A DNA stretch of 64,000 bases from DASUXY01 sp035301985 (GCA_035301985.1 DATGTE010000023.1:1-64000); one strand, 5' to 3'. Shown: positions 1 through 8,108, counted from the first letter of the stretch. Numbers and translations are program-made. Notes: a model not told the origin generated them from the letters alone.

Positions 1-41
1 GTAACCACACACCCAAAAATACCTAAAAAGGAAGTGACAAG

Positions 42-1481
42 TTGTTACCTCAATTTATAACTTATTTACTCGCTTACATCAAGTTTCAAGAAAAAATTAT
101 TTACGGTCTTCTTGGAATCATTCTTGGTAAGTCAGTTACCCGGGCACTATACGATGAGCCGATCAATAAGCCCTATCGTAAAATGGAAGTTGATGAAATG
201 CCCATCATTGAAGTACCGGAAAAGCTGGATTACCAGGAACTTCTCAGCGATTACCAGGCTTCGCATGGTAAAGAGTTAAAGCCAGTCAGGCGTCACAAGA
301 ATAGTGTGGTTAAAGTACCAGAAACAATGACTTGCCCCAAATGTTCTGCACCTGCGTCATATCTGTACGCCAATAATGGTGATAAAGGGCAATATCAATG
401 TAAAGTGTGTGCGTGTCTGTTCAGTAAACAAAATCGTTACCTGAAAGAAGCCATTATTAAATGTCCACATTGCCTAAAGACTTTGGAAAAGATTAAGGAA
501 CGTAAAGATTTCTACGTTTTCAAGTGTAAAAATGATGACTGTTCGTTTTACCAAAAGAAACTAAATCAGATGACCAAAGACGAAAAGAAACGTTTTAAAC
601 AAAACCCTCAAGCTTTTAAGGTTCGGTATATTTTTCGTGAGTTCAACTTTGATTTCGAGCCTTTATCCAAAGAGTCACCTGTTAAACCCAAAGTGGATCT
701 TTCGCGAATTTATGCGTCACCACATACCCTGGGCCTTATACTGACCTATCACGTGAATTACGGCATGTCTGCTCGTAAAACGGCTGCCCTGATGTACGAT
801 GTTCATCAAATTAAAATCTCACATCAGACCATTTTGAACTACGATAACAGCGTCGCCCTTATCACCAAGCCGTTTATTGATCATTATCCATATGAACTGT
901 CCAACAGCTTCTGTGGTGATGAGACCTATATTCGTGTGAAAGGGCGTTGGCATTACTTGTTCTTTTTCTTCGATGCAGTGAAAAAGATTATTCTGTCTTA
1001 CCCTGTTTCACCTAATCGGGATACCTTATCCGCGATTAAAGCTCTGGATCAGGTCTTACAGAAGTTCAAGACCATTCCGGAAGACTTGATGTTTGTCGTT
1101 GACGGCAATCCAATCTACATCCTGGCACAACATTATTTCGCTCAACATGGCATTCACTTTGATATTCACAAAGTTATTGGCCTAACCAATGAGGATCCTG
1201 TTTCAGAAGAACATCGCCCACTGAAACAAATCATTGAACGGCTGAATCGCACGTTTAAGGGCAACTACAGGGCAACAACCGGGTTTGGTTCCCAGGAAGG
1301 CTCTGTCTCCTATGTGACACTATTTGTGGCGTATTTTAACTTCTTACGGCCGCATGCGTCACTGGAATACAGATCGCCTGTTATCATCCCGGAACTTGAA
1401 AAGATGCCGAATATGCCGGAAAGATGGACAAAGCTTATTTCAATGGCTCAGGAATTCCTGGTTGACCAGCAATCAGCCTAG
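42..1481 (+). mobile_element. DDE transposase of an insertion sequence, N-terminal double zinc ribbon
   Basis: The 479-residue product is a transposase that would cut and join the ends of its own element. Two Cys4 zinc-ribbon-like modules lie at C98/C101/C120/C123 and C141/C144/C162/C167. A region that looks like a DNA-binding helical part (about 225-285) follows. The RNase H-like core has GDETY (D293), VVDGN (D354) and an ERLNRTFKG helix (E399) as the probable acidic triad. The core resembles the IS6/IS240-type rve fold, but the long zinc-ribbon N-terminus makes it larger than the usual 230-residue IS6 enzymes. The start is TTG at 42, preceded by AAGGAAGTG; an in-frame stop at 24-26 rules out a longer protein. 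The left end of the element lies outside or at the window edge and I found no terminal inverted repeat, so family assignment is tentative. Confidence 0.85.
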
Positions 1482-1508
1482 CTTTTTGTTTAGCTGAGCC
1501 CTGAACCA

Positions 1509-1659
1509 GCCATCGGCGAAGCGAACTCTTGACAAACCGAACTTGCCAATGGTTTAAAATTGCAAAAGTCAAGGGCTTATTTGTCATGCCTGCTTTTTGT
1601 CCCCTTCGCCCTTGACACCTTAATCGAAAACCATTGGCGTGTTTGTCAAGAGCGATGGC
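1509..1659. repeat. Large nested inverted repeat behind the transposase
   Basis: Four perfect complementary arms nest inside one another: 1509-1515 with 1653-1659 (7 bp), 1526-1537 with 1641-1652 (12 bp), 1545-1555 with 1628-1638 (11 bp), and 1568-1576 with 1608-1616 (9 bp). Together they give 39 paired bases in 151 nt. Unpaired bulges lie mainly on the 5' side (1516-1525 and 1538-1544). It starts 28 bp after the transposase stop codon and ends before the next gene's promoter. It may be the structured end of the insertion sequence, a terminator, or a small RNA; sequence alone does not decide. Confidence 0.75.
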
Positions 1660-1834
1660 GGCAGCTCGAAAGCCTTCTGAAACTTTTAATCCTTATTCTG
1701 GAGTTATTTTCATAGAACTTTTTACACTACCATTTTTATCTCTATCTATCATATTAATTTCCATTGCCGCAAAAGTCAAAATATTATCAGTTAATAAGAT
1801 TATGAAATGACACTGGCATCATGTATGAATCCCA
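1660..1834. other. Intergenic stretch without recognisable gene
   Basis: AT-rich DNA between the transposase-linked inverted repeat and the ykuE promoter. I see no convincing open reading frame with a ribosome binding site and no further hairpin. The right end of the insertion sequence probably lies here or at about 1660. Confidence 0.4.
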
Positions 1835-1863
1835 TTTACAATAGATATGATAAACGATATTCA
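1835..1863 (+). promoter_or_regulatory. Candidate sigma-A promoter of ykuE
   Basis: TTTACA (1835-1840) and TATTCA (1858-1863) are separated by exactly 17 bp and lie 20 bp before the ykuE start. The -10 box is imperfect, so this is a moderate call. Confidence 0.4.
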
Positions 1864-1882
1864 TTCTGAAAGGTAGAAACTT

Positions 1883-2737
1883 ATGAACAGGCGCACGTTT
1901 ATAAAACGGTCGATCGGCAGTTTGCTCGCCCTCCTTGGTTTAAGCGGCGGCACCTATTATTATGCACGCGAAATAGAACCCTGGTTGCTTGATATTAAGC
2001 AAGAACAGCTTTCATCCGATAAAATACCAGAAGCCTTCAATGATTTTAAAATTGTTCAATTTTCTGATACGCATATTGGTTACCATTACACGATCGAACA
2101 ATTCTCAGAGCTCGTCGACACCATCAACGCTCAGAACCCGGATTTGATCCTGTTTACAGGTGATCTTGTTGACGAACCACACACATACAAGTGGGATCAA
2201 GACATCATCGAAATACTCCAGCATTTGCAGGCAAAGCATGGGAAATATTGGATATACGGGAACCATGACCATGGCGGCTATGGTACGGATATTGTTAAAA
2301 ATGTAATGGATCAGGCCGAATTCACTTTGCTGCAAAATAAGCACACCACGATCGAAATCGACAATCAGCATATTGTGCTCGCGGGGATTGATGATGTCAT
2401 GCTGGGCAAGCCGAATCTGGAAGAAACATTAACAAACGCCAATCCAAATTTGTATACCCTGCTGCTTGCACATGAACCTGACTACGCGGATAATACCGTC
2501 CATTTTCCCGTTGATATCCAGCTGTCAGGGCACAGTCATGGCGGCCAGGTACGACTGCCATTTATCGGCCATCTTTATACCCCGTTATATGCACATAAAT
2601 ATGTCCAAGGTAAACACACCTTTCAAGATGGCAAACTGATTTTATTCGTTAACCGTGGAATTGGAACCACCCGGCTGCCCTACAGATTTTTGTGCAAACC
2701 GGAGATCCATTCGTTCACACTGAAAGCTGAAGGATAA
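1883..2737 (+). CDS. ykuE: Tat-exported metallophosphoesterase, YkuE/YaeI type
   Basis: A 284-residue calcineurin-like phosphoesterase predicted to act outside the membrane. The N-terminus has a twin-arginine signal (RRTFIK, residues 3-8) followed by a hydrophobic stretch, as in B. subtilis YkuE, a known Tat substrate. The metal-binding motifs are all present: DTH (62-64), GDLVD (93-97), GNHDH (126-130), a histidine at 197 and GHSHGG (216-221). The natural substrate is not known from sequence; family members hydrolyse phosphodiester or phosphomonoester bonds using two metal ions. The start is ATG with AAAGGTAG upstream. ykuE and ykyB are also near neighbours in B. subtilis, so this part of the window keeps local gene order in spite of the insertion sequence next to it. 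Confidence 0.9.
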   Translation: MNRRTFIKRSIGSLLALLGLSGGTYYYAREIEPWLLDIKQEQLSSDKIPEAFNDFKIVQFSDTHIGYHYTIEQFSELVDTINAQNPDLILFTGDLVDEPHTYKWDQDIIEILQHLQAKHGKYWIYGNHDHGGYGTDIVKNVMDQAEFTLLQNKHTTIEIDNQHIVLAGIDDVMLGKPNLEETLTNANPNLYTLLLAHEPDYADNTVHFPVDIQLSGHSHGGQVRLPFIGHLYTPLYAHKYVQGKHTFQDGKLILFVNRGIGTTRLPYRFLCKPEIHSFTLKAEG

Positions 2738-2844
2738 AAGGGCTCGATACCTCCACATTCTCATTAATTCGTAACACTTTGTTCATGGTTTTATTCATAA
2801 AATCATGCTACACTTGAGAATGATTACACTTAGGAGGAAAGTAC

Positions 2845-3420
2845 ATGGCACGTTTGAAATGGGTATTTCCGCTGCTATTATTCGTGTTGTTTGTAAGTGC
2901 TTGCGGCGATCAATATAACGGTGATTTTTCGTACGAAGTGCAAGACTTTACATTTACAAATCAGGATGGCGAAAAGGTGAGCAAAAGTGATTTGGAGGGT
3001 GAATTTTGGGTCGCTGACTTCATTTTTACGAATTGTACCACGGTCTGCCCACCAATGACGTCCAATATGGCTAATTTGCAGGATCAATTAAAAGAAGCAG
3101 GCCTTGAGGATGTTCGGCTTGTTTCATTCAGTGTTGACCCGGAACGTGATAAACCGGAAACACTAAAGGCATATGCAGCAAAACGCGGCGGAACTTTTGA
3201 AAATTGGGATTTACTCACAGGTTACGATTTTGAGACAATCAAAGAGTTTTCCGTCAAATCTTTTAAATCAGCAGTTGAACAGCTCCCTGATTCAGACCAG
3301 ATCATGCACGGAACGAGCTTTTTCATCGTCACACCTGAAGGAAATGCCATCAAAAACTATGATGGACGAAAAGCTGCTAATATGGAAAAAATAGTTGAAG
3401 ATATTCAAGCCATGAAATAA
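2845..3420 (+). CDS. ypmQ: SCO1/SenC family lipoprotein (cytochrome oxidase copper assembly)
   Basis: A 191-residue membrane-anchored thioredoxin-fold protein. Residues 1-19 form a lipoprotein signal ending in VSAC, with C20 the lipidated cysteine. The copper site is seen as CTTVC (C64, C68) and a distal histidine, H155 in MHGTSF. SCO1 proteins deliver copper to the CuA site of cytochrome c oxidase or act as thiol reductases; the copper role is inferred from the family. ATG is preceded by TTAGGAGGA at good spacing. The stop codon TAA (3418-3420) overlaps the first bases of an intergenic repeat unit, so the last residue sits directly against that element. Similar to B. subtilis YpmQ in length and motifs. 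Confidence 0.92.
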   Translation: MARLKWVFPLLLFVLFVSACGDQYNGDFSYEVQDFTFTNQDGEKVSKSDLEGEFWVADFIFTNCTTVCPPMTSNMANLQDQLKEAGLEDVRLVSFSVDPERDKPETLKAYAAKRGGTFENWDLLTGYDFETIKEFSVKSFKSAVEQLPDSDQIMHGTSFFIVTPEGNAIKNYDGRKAANMEKIVEDIQAMK

Positions 3421-3535
3421 AGCGAAACTTCATTCAACAGGTGTTCTTTCCTGTTGAATGTTAGTTGAGCAGAATCGGGCATTTAAGGCCAGTTAGCCGC
3501 CGTTTTTGGGCGGGTTACTGGCCTTTACATGCGGG
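3417..3535 (+). repeat. Two-hairpin intergenic repeat unit, copy A1 (short type)
   Basis: A 119-bp unit from ATAAAGCGAAAC to the next identical start. Hairpin 1 has arms CATTCAACAGG (3431-3441) and CCTGTTGAATG (3450-3460). Hairpin 2 has arms at 3485-3501 and 3508-3524, built on GGCCAGT..GCCGCC with GGGCGG..ACTGGCC. It begins on the stop codon of the SCO1 gene and is read in the same direction. Confidence 0.9.
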
Positions 3536-3650
3536 ATAAAGCGAAACTTCATTCAACAGGCGTTCTTTCCTGTTGAATGTTAGTTGAGCAGAATCGGACA
3601 TTTACGGGCAACTCCCCCCGTTTTCGTCCTCTTCCTGCCCACTATAATGG
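3536..3650 (+). repeat. Two-hairpin repeat unit, copy A2 (diverged 3' half)
   Basis: Directly tandem to A1. The first 65 bases are almost identical to A1. The second half has diverged in sequence but keeps a pairing pair, GGGCA (3606-3610) and TGCCC (3636-3640), and ends in ATAATGGATAAA, a variant of the unit's usual end. No gene lies in this stretch. Confidence 0.75.
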
Positions 3651-3759
3651 ATAAATACAGACGCGAAAACAACCCGCTTTTTTTAAATTGCAATAGGACT
3701 AGCAATAAGATACGATAGAAACAAGTGAAATGATTAAAACGGAAAGGGGCGCCATCTGC

Positions 3760-4248
3760 ATGCAGGATAAAGAATCAATTCCACTTACTGAGCTTGCTAA
3801 AGCGCTTTTCACCATAAATCGCCACGCTAAAACAGCTCCGGACCCCAAACACCTTTATCACATTAAGAAGGAATCAATTAACCAATTATTAAAAGAAAAA
3901 CGTGCTGAAAAAGTTGGTTTGCATTTTTCGAACAATCCTAAGTTCAGCAATCAGCACTCGACGCTGTTAGTTAAAGTGGACAAGTATTTTTTTCATATTC
4001 CTCCAACGAAAAACGACTTCAAAGAACTTGAACATTTAGGTGAACTGGATCAAAATTATCGGAATCCCCCAACAAAGATGTCACTTTCACAAGCCAAAAA
4101 AATCGTCTATCGCTACTTAGACTGGCAGCCGACTAAAGATGCGCAAAAAAACTCAAGACGAAAAAGATCCAGGTCTTCCTATTTCACGCCTTCTTCACTG
4201 GGAAAAACGACCTGGCCCCCCAGCAAAACAAAACGAAGAACACATTAA
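3760..4248 (+). CDS. ykyB: YkyB family protein of unknown function
   Basis: A soluble 162-residue protein of the YkyB family, widely conserved in Bacillaceae. The conserved core is visible in NRHAKTAP near the N-terminus, GLHFS in the middle, and FHIPPTK followed by YRNPPTKMSL. The C-terminal 35 residues are rich in Lys, Arg and Ser and probably disordered. I place the start at ATG 3760, behind GGAAAGGGG; an in-frame ATG at 3730 lacks a ribosome binding site. No biochemical role is established that I can name. A hairpin terminator follows. Gene order with ykuE and the patA remnant resembles the B. subtilis patA-cheV-ykyB-ykuCDE region, with cheV, ykuC and ykuD missing here. Confidence 0.88.
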   Translation: MQDKESIPLTELAKALFTINRHAKTAPDPKHLYHIKKESINQLLKEKRAEKVGLHFSNNPKFSNQHSTLLVKVDKYFFHIPPTKNDFKELEHLGELDQNYRNPPTKMSLSQAKKIVYRYLDWQPTKDAQKNSRRKRSRSSYFTPSSLGKTTWPPSKTKRRTH

Positions 4249-4276
4249 AAGCGCTTGCCCGGCAGGTGCTTTTTTA
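4247..4276 (+). terminator. Rho-independent terminator after ykyB
   Basis: AAAAGCGCTTGCC pairs with GGCAGGTGCTTTT around a 2-base loop, followed by a run of T. It overlaps the end of the ykyB coding sequence by two bases. Confidence 0.8.
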
Positions 4277-4326
4277 GTTTAACTGCCATATTATCGGGTA
4301 TGTAACAATAAAAGGAGGTTTCGTGG

Positions 4327-4545
4327 ATGACTATCGAAATGGAGGATTTCTTATATGAGCTTAAAAATTATGCCCAGCAGACACATATCTTTAAGGATGC
4401 TTTTGAGCGGCTCACACCAGAGGAACAAGATAAGGTTTCCGCCCTTGACCCATATGACCAGCCAATGCCTCCCCAACAGCACCGACAGACTTTTGGGTGG
4501 CTTGAACAAATGCAAAACGAATTGAGTGCAGCAAACAAAAGTTAG
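4327..4545 (+). CDS. Small soluble protein of unknown function (72 aa)
   Basis: A 72-residue acidic protein with no signal or membrane segment. It is mostly predicted helix, with a short MPPQQHR motif near residue 47. ATG is preceded by AAAGGAGG at ideal spacing, and a hairpin terminator follows the stop, so it is very likely translated. I do not recognise the family with certainty and assign no function. It stands alone between two terminators. Confidence 0.75.
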   Translation: MTIEMEDFLYELKNYAQQTHIFKDAFERLTPEEQDKVSALDPYDQPMPPQQHRQTFGWLEQMQNELSAANKS

Positions 4546-4548
4546 CTA

Positions 4549-4579
4549 AAGTGCGTATTTTTCATACGCGCTTCTTTTT
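4549..4579. terminator. Hairpin terminator between convergent genes
   Basis: GTGCGTAT (4551-4558) pairs with ATACGCGC (4564-4571), with flanking AA/TT, then CTTTTT on the plus side. It serves the 72-residue gene and probably also the opposing membrane protein gene. Confidence 0.75.
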
Positions 4580-4903
4580 ACTTCGAAAGATATACTGCAT
4601 TAAATGAACCATCCCAAGACATACCCCAAATACAGCGAGACTCTGCAATACAGCCTCCAATAAAATCAACCGAAAAACAGCTGTCAAAACCATTCCTCCC
4701 AGTAGAAATACCAGTACCAGCAAACTGCACATGACGTAGTTTAATAATTTAACTGATTGTGTAACAACAATCCATTTTATCAATGGACGAATAAGGAAAT
4801 AGACTGCCATGATCACGACAATTATATAAAAATATGTTAAATCGATTTGTTCCCAAGACAGATTGCCCGTTCTCATTGTCCCAAGCCAATCCAACAAATT
4901 CAT
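4562..4903 (-). CDS. Small membrane protein, three transmembrane segments
   Basis: A 113-residue hydrophobic protein with three predicted membrane spans (about residues 22-45, 52-75 and 79-103) and a basic C-terminal tail (RSKKKRV). I choose ATG 4903, which has GGGGAGG a few bases upstream; a GTG three bases earlier is too close to it. The gene is convergent to the 72-residue gene and divergent from the EamA exporter. Its stop codon lies inside the shared terminator hairpin. I do not recognise the family and propose no function. Confidence 0.65.
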   Translation of the reverse strand: MNLLDWLGTMRTGNLSWEQIDLTYFYIIVVIMAVYFLIRPLIKWIVVTQSVKLLNYVMCSLLVLVFLLGGMVLTAVFRLILLEAVLQSLAVFGVCLGMVHLMQYIFRSKKKRV

Positions 4904-4973
4904 CACGCCTCCCCATCAACTTACTATTCAATATAAACCAATCAATTTCGTATTATACGTATTAACTGTTTGA

Positions 4974-4979
4974 TATAAT
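4974..4979 (+). promoter_or_regulatory. Consensus -10 box of the EamA exporter gene
   Basis: A perfect TATAAT without an obvious -35 partner. It overlaps the ATG at 4978, which therefore cannot be the translation start; the TTG at 5014 is used instead. Confidence 0.5.
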
Positions 4980-5013
4980 GACAGCAATAATAGATATTCG
5001 GGGGGATACTGTA

Positions 5014-5901
5014 TTGAATAAAGCGTTTTTCTACATTATTCTCGGGGCGGCGCTCTGGGGAACCATTGGCTGGTATGTGAAAAATCTGTACGCGTATGGT
5101 TTCACACCCATGGAGGTGGTAACGCTCCGTGTCTGTTCAGCCTCGGTTTTATTGATTCTGTTTCTGATCATCAAAGCGCCGAAAAAACTGAAGTTGACTT
5201 CCATTTATGATGTGAAATATTTTATCGGAACCGGGATTTTCAGCATCGTATTTTTTAATTTTTGCATGTTTACTGCAATTGACTTATCAACGATTCCTGT
5301 TGCAACTGCCCTGCTTTATACAGGACCGGCATTTGTTACAGTATTATCATTCCTATTATTTCAGGAACCACTGACAAAACCGAAGATAACAGCTCTTGTC
5401 ATCACCATCGTCGGAAGCGCCCTTGTTGTTGGGTTGATTCCTCTTGATCTGAATAATATTCAACTCGCAAGTATTTTGTTCGGATTGGGATCCGGATTAG
5501 GCTATGCCCTTTACAGCATTTTCAGCAAGTTTGCGTTGAAAAAGTACACGAGCTTAAGTATTACGGCCTATACGTTTATCGTCGCAGCTATCTCATTGCT
5601 TCCATTTTTCCCTTATCAGGAAAAATTATCATTGCTTATGGATCCAAAGGTTTTATTTTTTGCAATTGGTCTCGGATTTCTGCCGACCGCATTTGCCTAT
5701 ATCATATATACATACGGACTGAACCAGACTGAAGCATCTAAAGCCTCTATTCTGACGACGGTGGAGCCAATCGTCGCAACATTGGTTGGGGTGTTTATTT
5801 TCCAGGAAGCTTTTTCCCCAATACAGATGCTCGGAATGGCATGCATTATCGGGGCAGTCATCATCATTCAGCTGAACCCGCGACGGGCAAAAATATCCTA
5901 A
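5014..5901 (+). CDS. EamA/DMT family membrane exporter
   Basis: A 295-residue integral membrane protein of the drug/metabolite transporter superfamily with ten predicted helices arranged as two EamA repeats (roughly residues 5-135 and 150-285). The typical repeat-end signatures are visible, for example TALLYTGPAF in the first half and ASILTTVEPIVATL in the second. Substrates of this group vary (amino acids, metabolites, drugs) and cannot be read from sequence. The start is TTG 5014, eight bases after GGGGGG. A TATAAT box upstream supports a single-gene transcript with a short leader. Confidence 0.88.
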   Translation: MNKAFFYIILGAALWGTIGWYVKNLYAYGFTPMEVVTLRVCSASVLLILFLIIKAPKKLKLTSIYDVKYFIGTGIFSIVFFNFCMFTAIDLSTIPVATALLYTGPAFVTVLSFLLFQEPLTKPKITALVITIVGSALVVGLIPLDLNNIQLASILFGLGSGLGYALYSIFSKFALKKYTSLSITAYTFIVAAISLLPFFPYQEKLSLLMDPKVLFFAIGLGFLPTAFAYIIYTYGLNQTEASKASILTTVEPIVATLVGVFIFQEAFSPIQMLGMACIIGAVIIIQLNPRRAKIS

Positions 5902-5978
5902 ACAGTGATATCCATCACGTCTCATGGGACAAAAACCCGTTATGATTAGCGTAAATTCAATTTTAGGAGGTAATGTTG

Positions 5979-6671
5979 ATGACTGAATTCACTGCCCGGC
6001 ATAAGCCAGTCGATATTGTGAAAATTTTTCCAAAAGCAAGTGATTTATTTAAAAAACGCCGCATTGACTTCTGCTGTGGCGGGGACCGTCCGCTTGGCGA
6101 AGTATTTAAAGAACGTAACATAGATGAAGCAGAAGTTTTGTCAGAGCTTAATCAAGCTTATCATAATTGGCAAAAAGAAGATCATGAAGTCATTGACTGG
6201 GATGCCAAGACACCAAGTGAACTTATCGATCATATCGTCCATACACATCACGCTTATTTATATGAGGAGCTGCCTGCACTGGGAAAATTTGTTTCAAAAA
6301 TTTTCCGCGTACATGGCAAAAATCATCCGCATTTAAAAGAGCTTCACAGGCTGTACAACGATTTTAAGACAGAAATGGAAGAGCATTCGATAAAGGAAGA
6401 GGAAGAAGTTTTCCCATTGATTAAGGAATACGAGGAAAATCCGAGTGATGAACTCCTGGAACGGATCCGTATCGCAAATGGGGGGCTTGAAGATGAGCAT
6501 GATGAAACCGGCAACATGCTGAAGCGTATGCGGGAGATCACCGACGGGTTTCAGCCGCCGAATGATGCATGCAACTCCTACCGAATCACATATGCTCGGC
6601 TGGCACAACTTGAAACCGATACATTCCAACATATTCATCTGGAAAACCATGTACTGTTCAAACAAATATAA
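5979..6671 (+). CDS. scdA: RIC family di-iron protein for Fe-S cluster repair (ScdA/YtfE)
   Basis: A 230-residue cytosolic protein that repairs iron-sulfur clusters damaged by nitric oxide or oxidants. The N-terminal ScdA domain has the IDFCCGG signature (about residues 29-35). A hemerythrin-like four-helix domain follows, with the expected His and Glu ligands (HTHHAYL, a HSIKEEEEVFP segment, a DEHDETG segment and HIHLEN near the end). The start is ATG 5979, eight bases after TAGGAGG; the ATG at 5973 is too close to the binding site. It is probably a single-gene transcript, ended by a strong terminator. I see no clear regulator site upstream. Confidence 0.93.
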   Translation: MTEFTARHKPVDIVKIFPKASDLFKKRRIDFCCGGDRPLGEVFKERNIDEAEVLSELNQAYHNWQKEDHEVIDWDAKTPSELIDHIVHTHHAYLYEELPALGKFVSKIFRVHGKNHPHLKELHRLYNDFKTEMEEHSIKEEEEVFPLIKEYEENPSDELLERIRIANGGLEDEHDETGNMLKRMREITDGFQPPNDACNSYRITYARLAQLETDTFQHIHLENHVLFKQI

Positions 6672-6690
6672 TGGTACACATAAAACGGGA

Positions 6691-6723
6691 AAGAGGGAGC
6701 ATTTTAGGATGCTCCCTCTTTAA
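6691..6723 (+). terminator. Terminator after scdA
   Basis: AAGAGGGAGCAT (6691-6702) and ATGCTCCCTCTT (6709-6720) form a perfect 12-bp stem with a short loop, followed by T residues. Confidence 0.85.
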
Positions 6724-6773
6724 TTTCAACAAACTTGAAATGGTTCATGTCATTTCTTTGTGATATGATAGAT

Positions 6774-6924
6774 TTATGATATTCGATCCACCTTATCAGA
6801 TATTTGGCGAGCCGCTTTTTTATCAATTCGCTGTTCTATCTGTCTAATTTTTTGTTCATCTGCAAGCAGCTCTTGTTTGTTTTGCTTAACAAGCTCTTCA
6901 AAGTTCTGATATTTTGGACGCATA
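6774..6924 (-). pseudogene. FbpB-like small basic protein gene with a one-base frameshift
   Basis: From ATG 6924, behind AAGGAG, the frame reads MRPKYQNF and then hits TGA. If one T is dropped from the TTTT run (6898-6901), it reads on as a 49-residue protein: FEELVKQNKQELL, an acidic/basic helix, then a stop at 6774. The corrected start and the FEELV.QNK motif match the Fur-regulated FbpB family of small basic proteins, which help an sRNA in the iron-sparing response of B. subtilis. The start codon, ribosome site and remaining frame are intact. This is therefore either a recent single-base insertion or a sequencing error in a short homopolymer. No clear Fur box was seen upstream. Confidence 0.7.
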
Positions 6925-7093
6925 TTGATATACACTCCTTAATAAATATTGGTTCAAAAAACGGATTGAACCGGACTTATTGAATACTTTTTAGTCCTAT
7001 TTATAGTATACCCTATTTTTCATTTTATAAATCGAAATTATTTGAACATTTTACAACATTTTTGCTTATGGCGTTACAACCATGTGGCTGCAA

Positions 7094-7421
7094 ATGAACG
7101 CAACCGTTGAAAACCAGAAGATATCAGGAATGCATGAAGTCTGCTGTCCAATGAATAAAATATGACATCCCTTCCATCAAGCAGCTCGATTTCCATAAAC
7201 AATCATGTTAAAGATGCTGCAAAAGGTTCATTGGGTCAATATACATATGTAATCAACGATACATCATTAAGACACTTGGAATTGATTTGGTACGAATGGG
7301 AAAAATGGCACTGGTGTCAGGCGGTTCATTTTCATTAATCAGGGATGGCTATATACGTTTATCGTACGCATATGGAACGGAAGCGATTAAAACAGGCCTT
7401 GATCGAATTGAATCATTTTAA
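7094..7421 (+). pseudogene. Remnant of a PatA-type aminotransferase gene, central part deleted
   Basis: Fragments align with both ends of a class I aminotransferase such as B. subtilis PatA. The N-terminal part appears as KISGM near 7120, then, after frameshifts, a degraded Q.DF segment followed by NHVKDAAKGS and YTYV (about 7195-7245). The C-terminal end is in one clean frame from about 7300 to TAA 7419-7421, reading MALVSGGSFS, GYIRLSYAYG and GLDRIESF. The roughly 300 residues between, including the pyridoxal-phosphate lysine, are gone, so no enzyme can be made. There is no ribosome binding site. In B. subtilis patA lies near ykyB, which supports the identification. Confidence 0.75.
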
Positions 7422-7450
7422 AAGAGGAAGAAGACGATCTGAGTTTCAGG

Positions 7451-7630
7451 TCACTTCACTTTTTTCCGGTTATTCGTTTGTTTCATGGATTCATAGAGAT
7501 TTAACAACTTGTCCAATTCTTGACTAAGGGTGATGGATTCAGGACTTGTAAATCCTTTTTCCATGGCAACATCTGTCATTTTATTCCGCAAATATTCGAT
7601 GCGTTTTAAAAGTTTGTCTGTAGCACACAT
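7451..7630 (-). CDS. Spo0E family aspartyl-phosphate phosphatase
   Basis: A 59-residue protein of the Spo0E/YisI/YnzD group, which removes the phosphate from Spo0A~P and so delays sporulation. The two-helix hairpin is clear: LLKRIEYLRNKM in helix 1, then the family motif SQELDKLLNLY in helix 2. The start is ATG 7630; GGAGGTG lies 13 bases upstream, a little far. A longer frame upstream has no binding site of its own. It stands alone, converging on the patA remnant. Confidence 0.85.
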   Translation of the reverse strand: MCATDKLLKRIEYLRNKMTDVAMEKGFTSPESITLSQELDKLLNLYESMKQTNNRKKVK

Positions 7631-7751
7631 TTGATTTAAATGGCACCTCCATTGTAATAGCTTACTTAACTTTAGCACACTTCAACAAAAAATGACAAGT
7701 TTCAATTGAAATTATTGGAAAAAATTTTATGCTTAATAAAGAGGGATTAAT

Positions 7752-8108
7752 ATGTATTTTAAACGAAATGAATCCTACCGTTTTGTTTTTAATCAAGCTG
7801 TTGCCGGAAAACTGACAAAGTTGGATTTAAACAACAGGGTCACCACTCATGTAGAGATTCTTGATGTCAGCAGTCAGGGGGCGAAGCTTTCTTGTCCAAA
7901 TACCATCGATTTGACAAAAGGTACAAAAATCTCCCTTGCTTTCCTGCTGAATGCAACGCCCTTCCAGGCAACGGGTGTCATCGTATGGGTAAAAAAATTC
8001 ACCGGATCATTTGAACTGGGCGTTCATTTAAATACAGATAATGAATACAAGGAAAGTATGACACGTGAACTGAAACTAATTGCCAAAGAACAAAGGAGAA
8101 ACAGATAA
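7752..8108 (+). CDS. PilZ domain protein (probable cyclic di-GMP receptor)
   Basis: A 118-residue single-domain protein. The PilZ signature is seen as an N-terminal basic stretch (KRNESYRF, residues 4-11) and DVSSQGAKL (about 38-46), the D/NxSxxG motif that contacts cyclic di-GMP. The arginine spacing at the N-terminus is one residue wider than the classical RxxxR, so binding is likely but not certain. It has no YcgR domain or membrane segment. The signal peptidase gene follows 42 bp downstream in the same direction. A PAS-GGDEF-EAL protein lies 3.4 kb away. Confidence 0.8.
   Translation: MYFKRNESYRFVFNQAVAGKLTKLDLNNRVTTHVEILDVSSQGAKLSCPNTIDLTKGTKISLAFLLNATPFQATGVIVWVKKFTGSFELGVHLNTDNEYKESMTRELKLIAKEQRRNR

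Noticed and set aside
2813..2833. A Fur-box-like string (TGAGAATGATTACAC) before the SCO1 gene
   Set aside because: Only about 10 of 14 positions match the 7-1-7 consensus and the right half is poor; iron control is not supported.
3417..3650. Tandem repeats as a CRISPR array
   Set aside because: The units are about 119 bp long with no short repeat/unique spacer pattern, and no cas genes are present.
4978..5013. ATG at 4978 as start of the EamA exporter
   Set aside because: It overlaps the TATAAT box and has no ribosome binding site; TTG 5014 has one.
7345..7527. A 60-codon frame on the plus strand
   Set aside because: It runs over the patA remnant in another frame and has no ribosome site.
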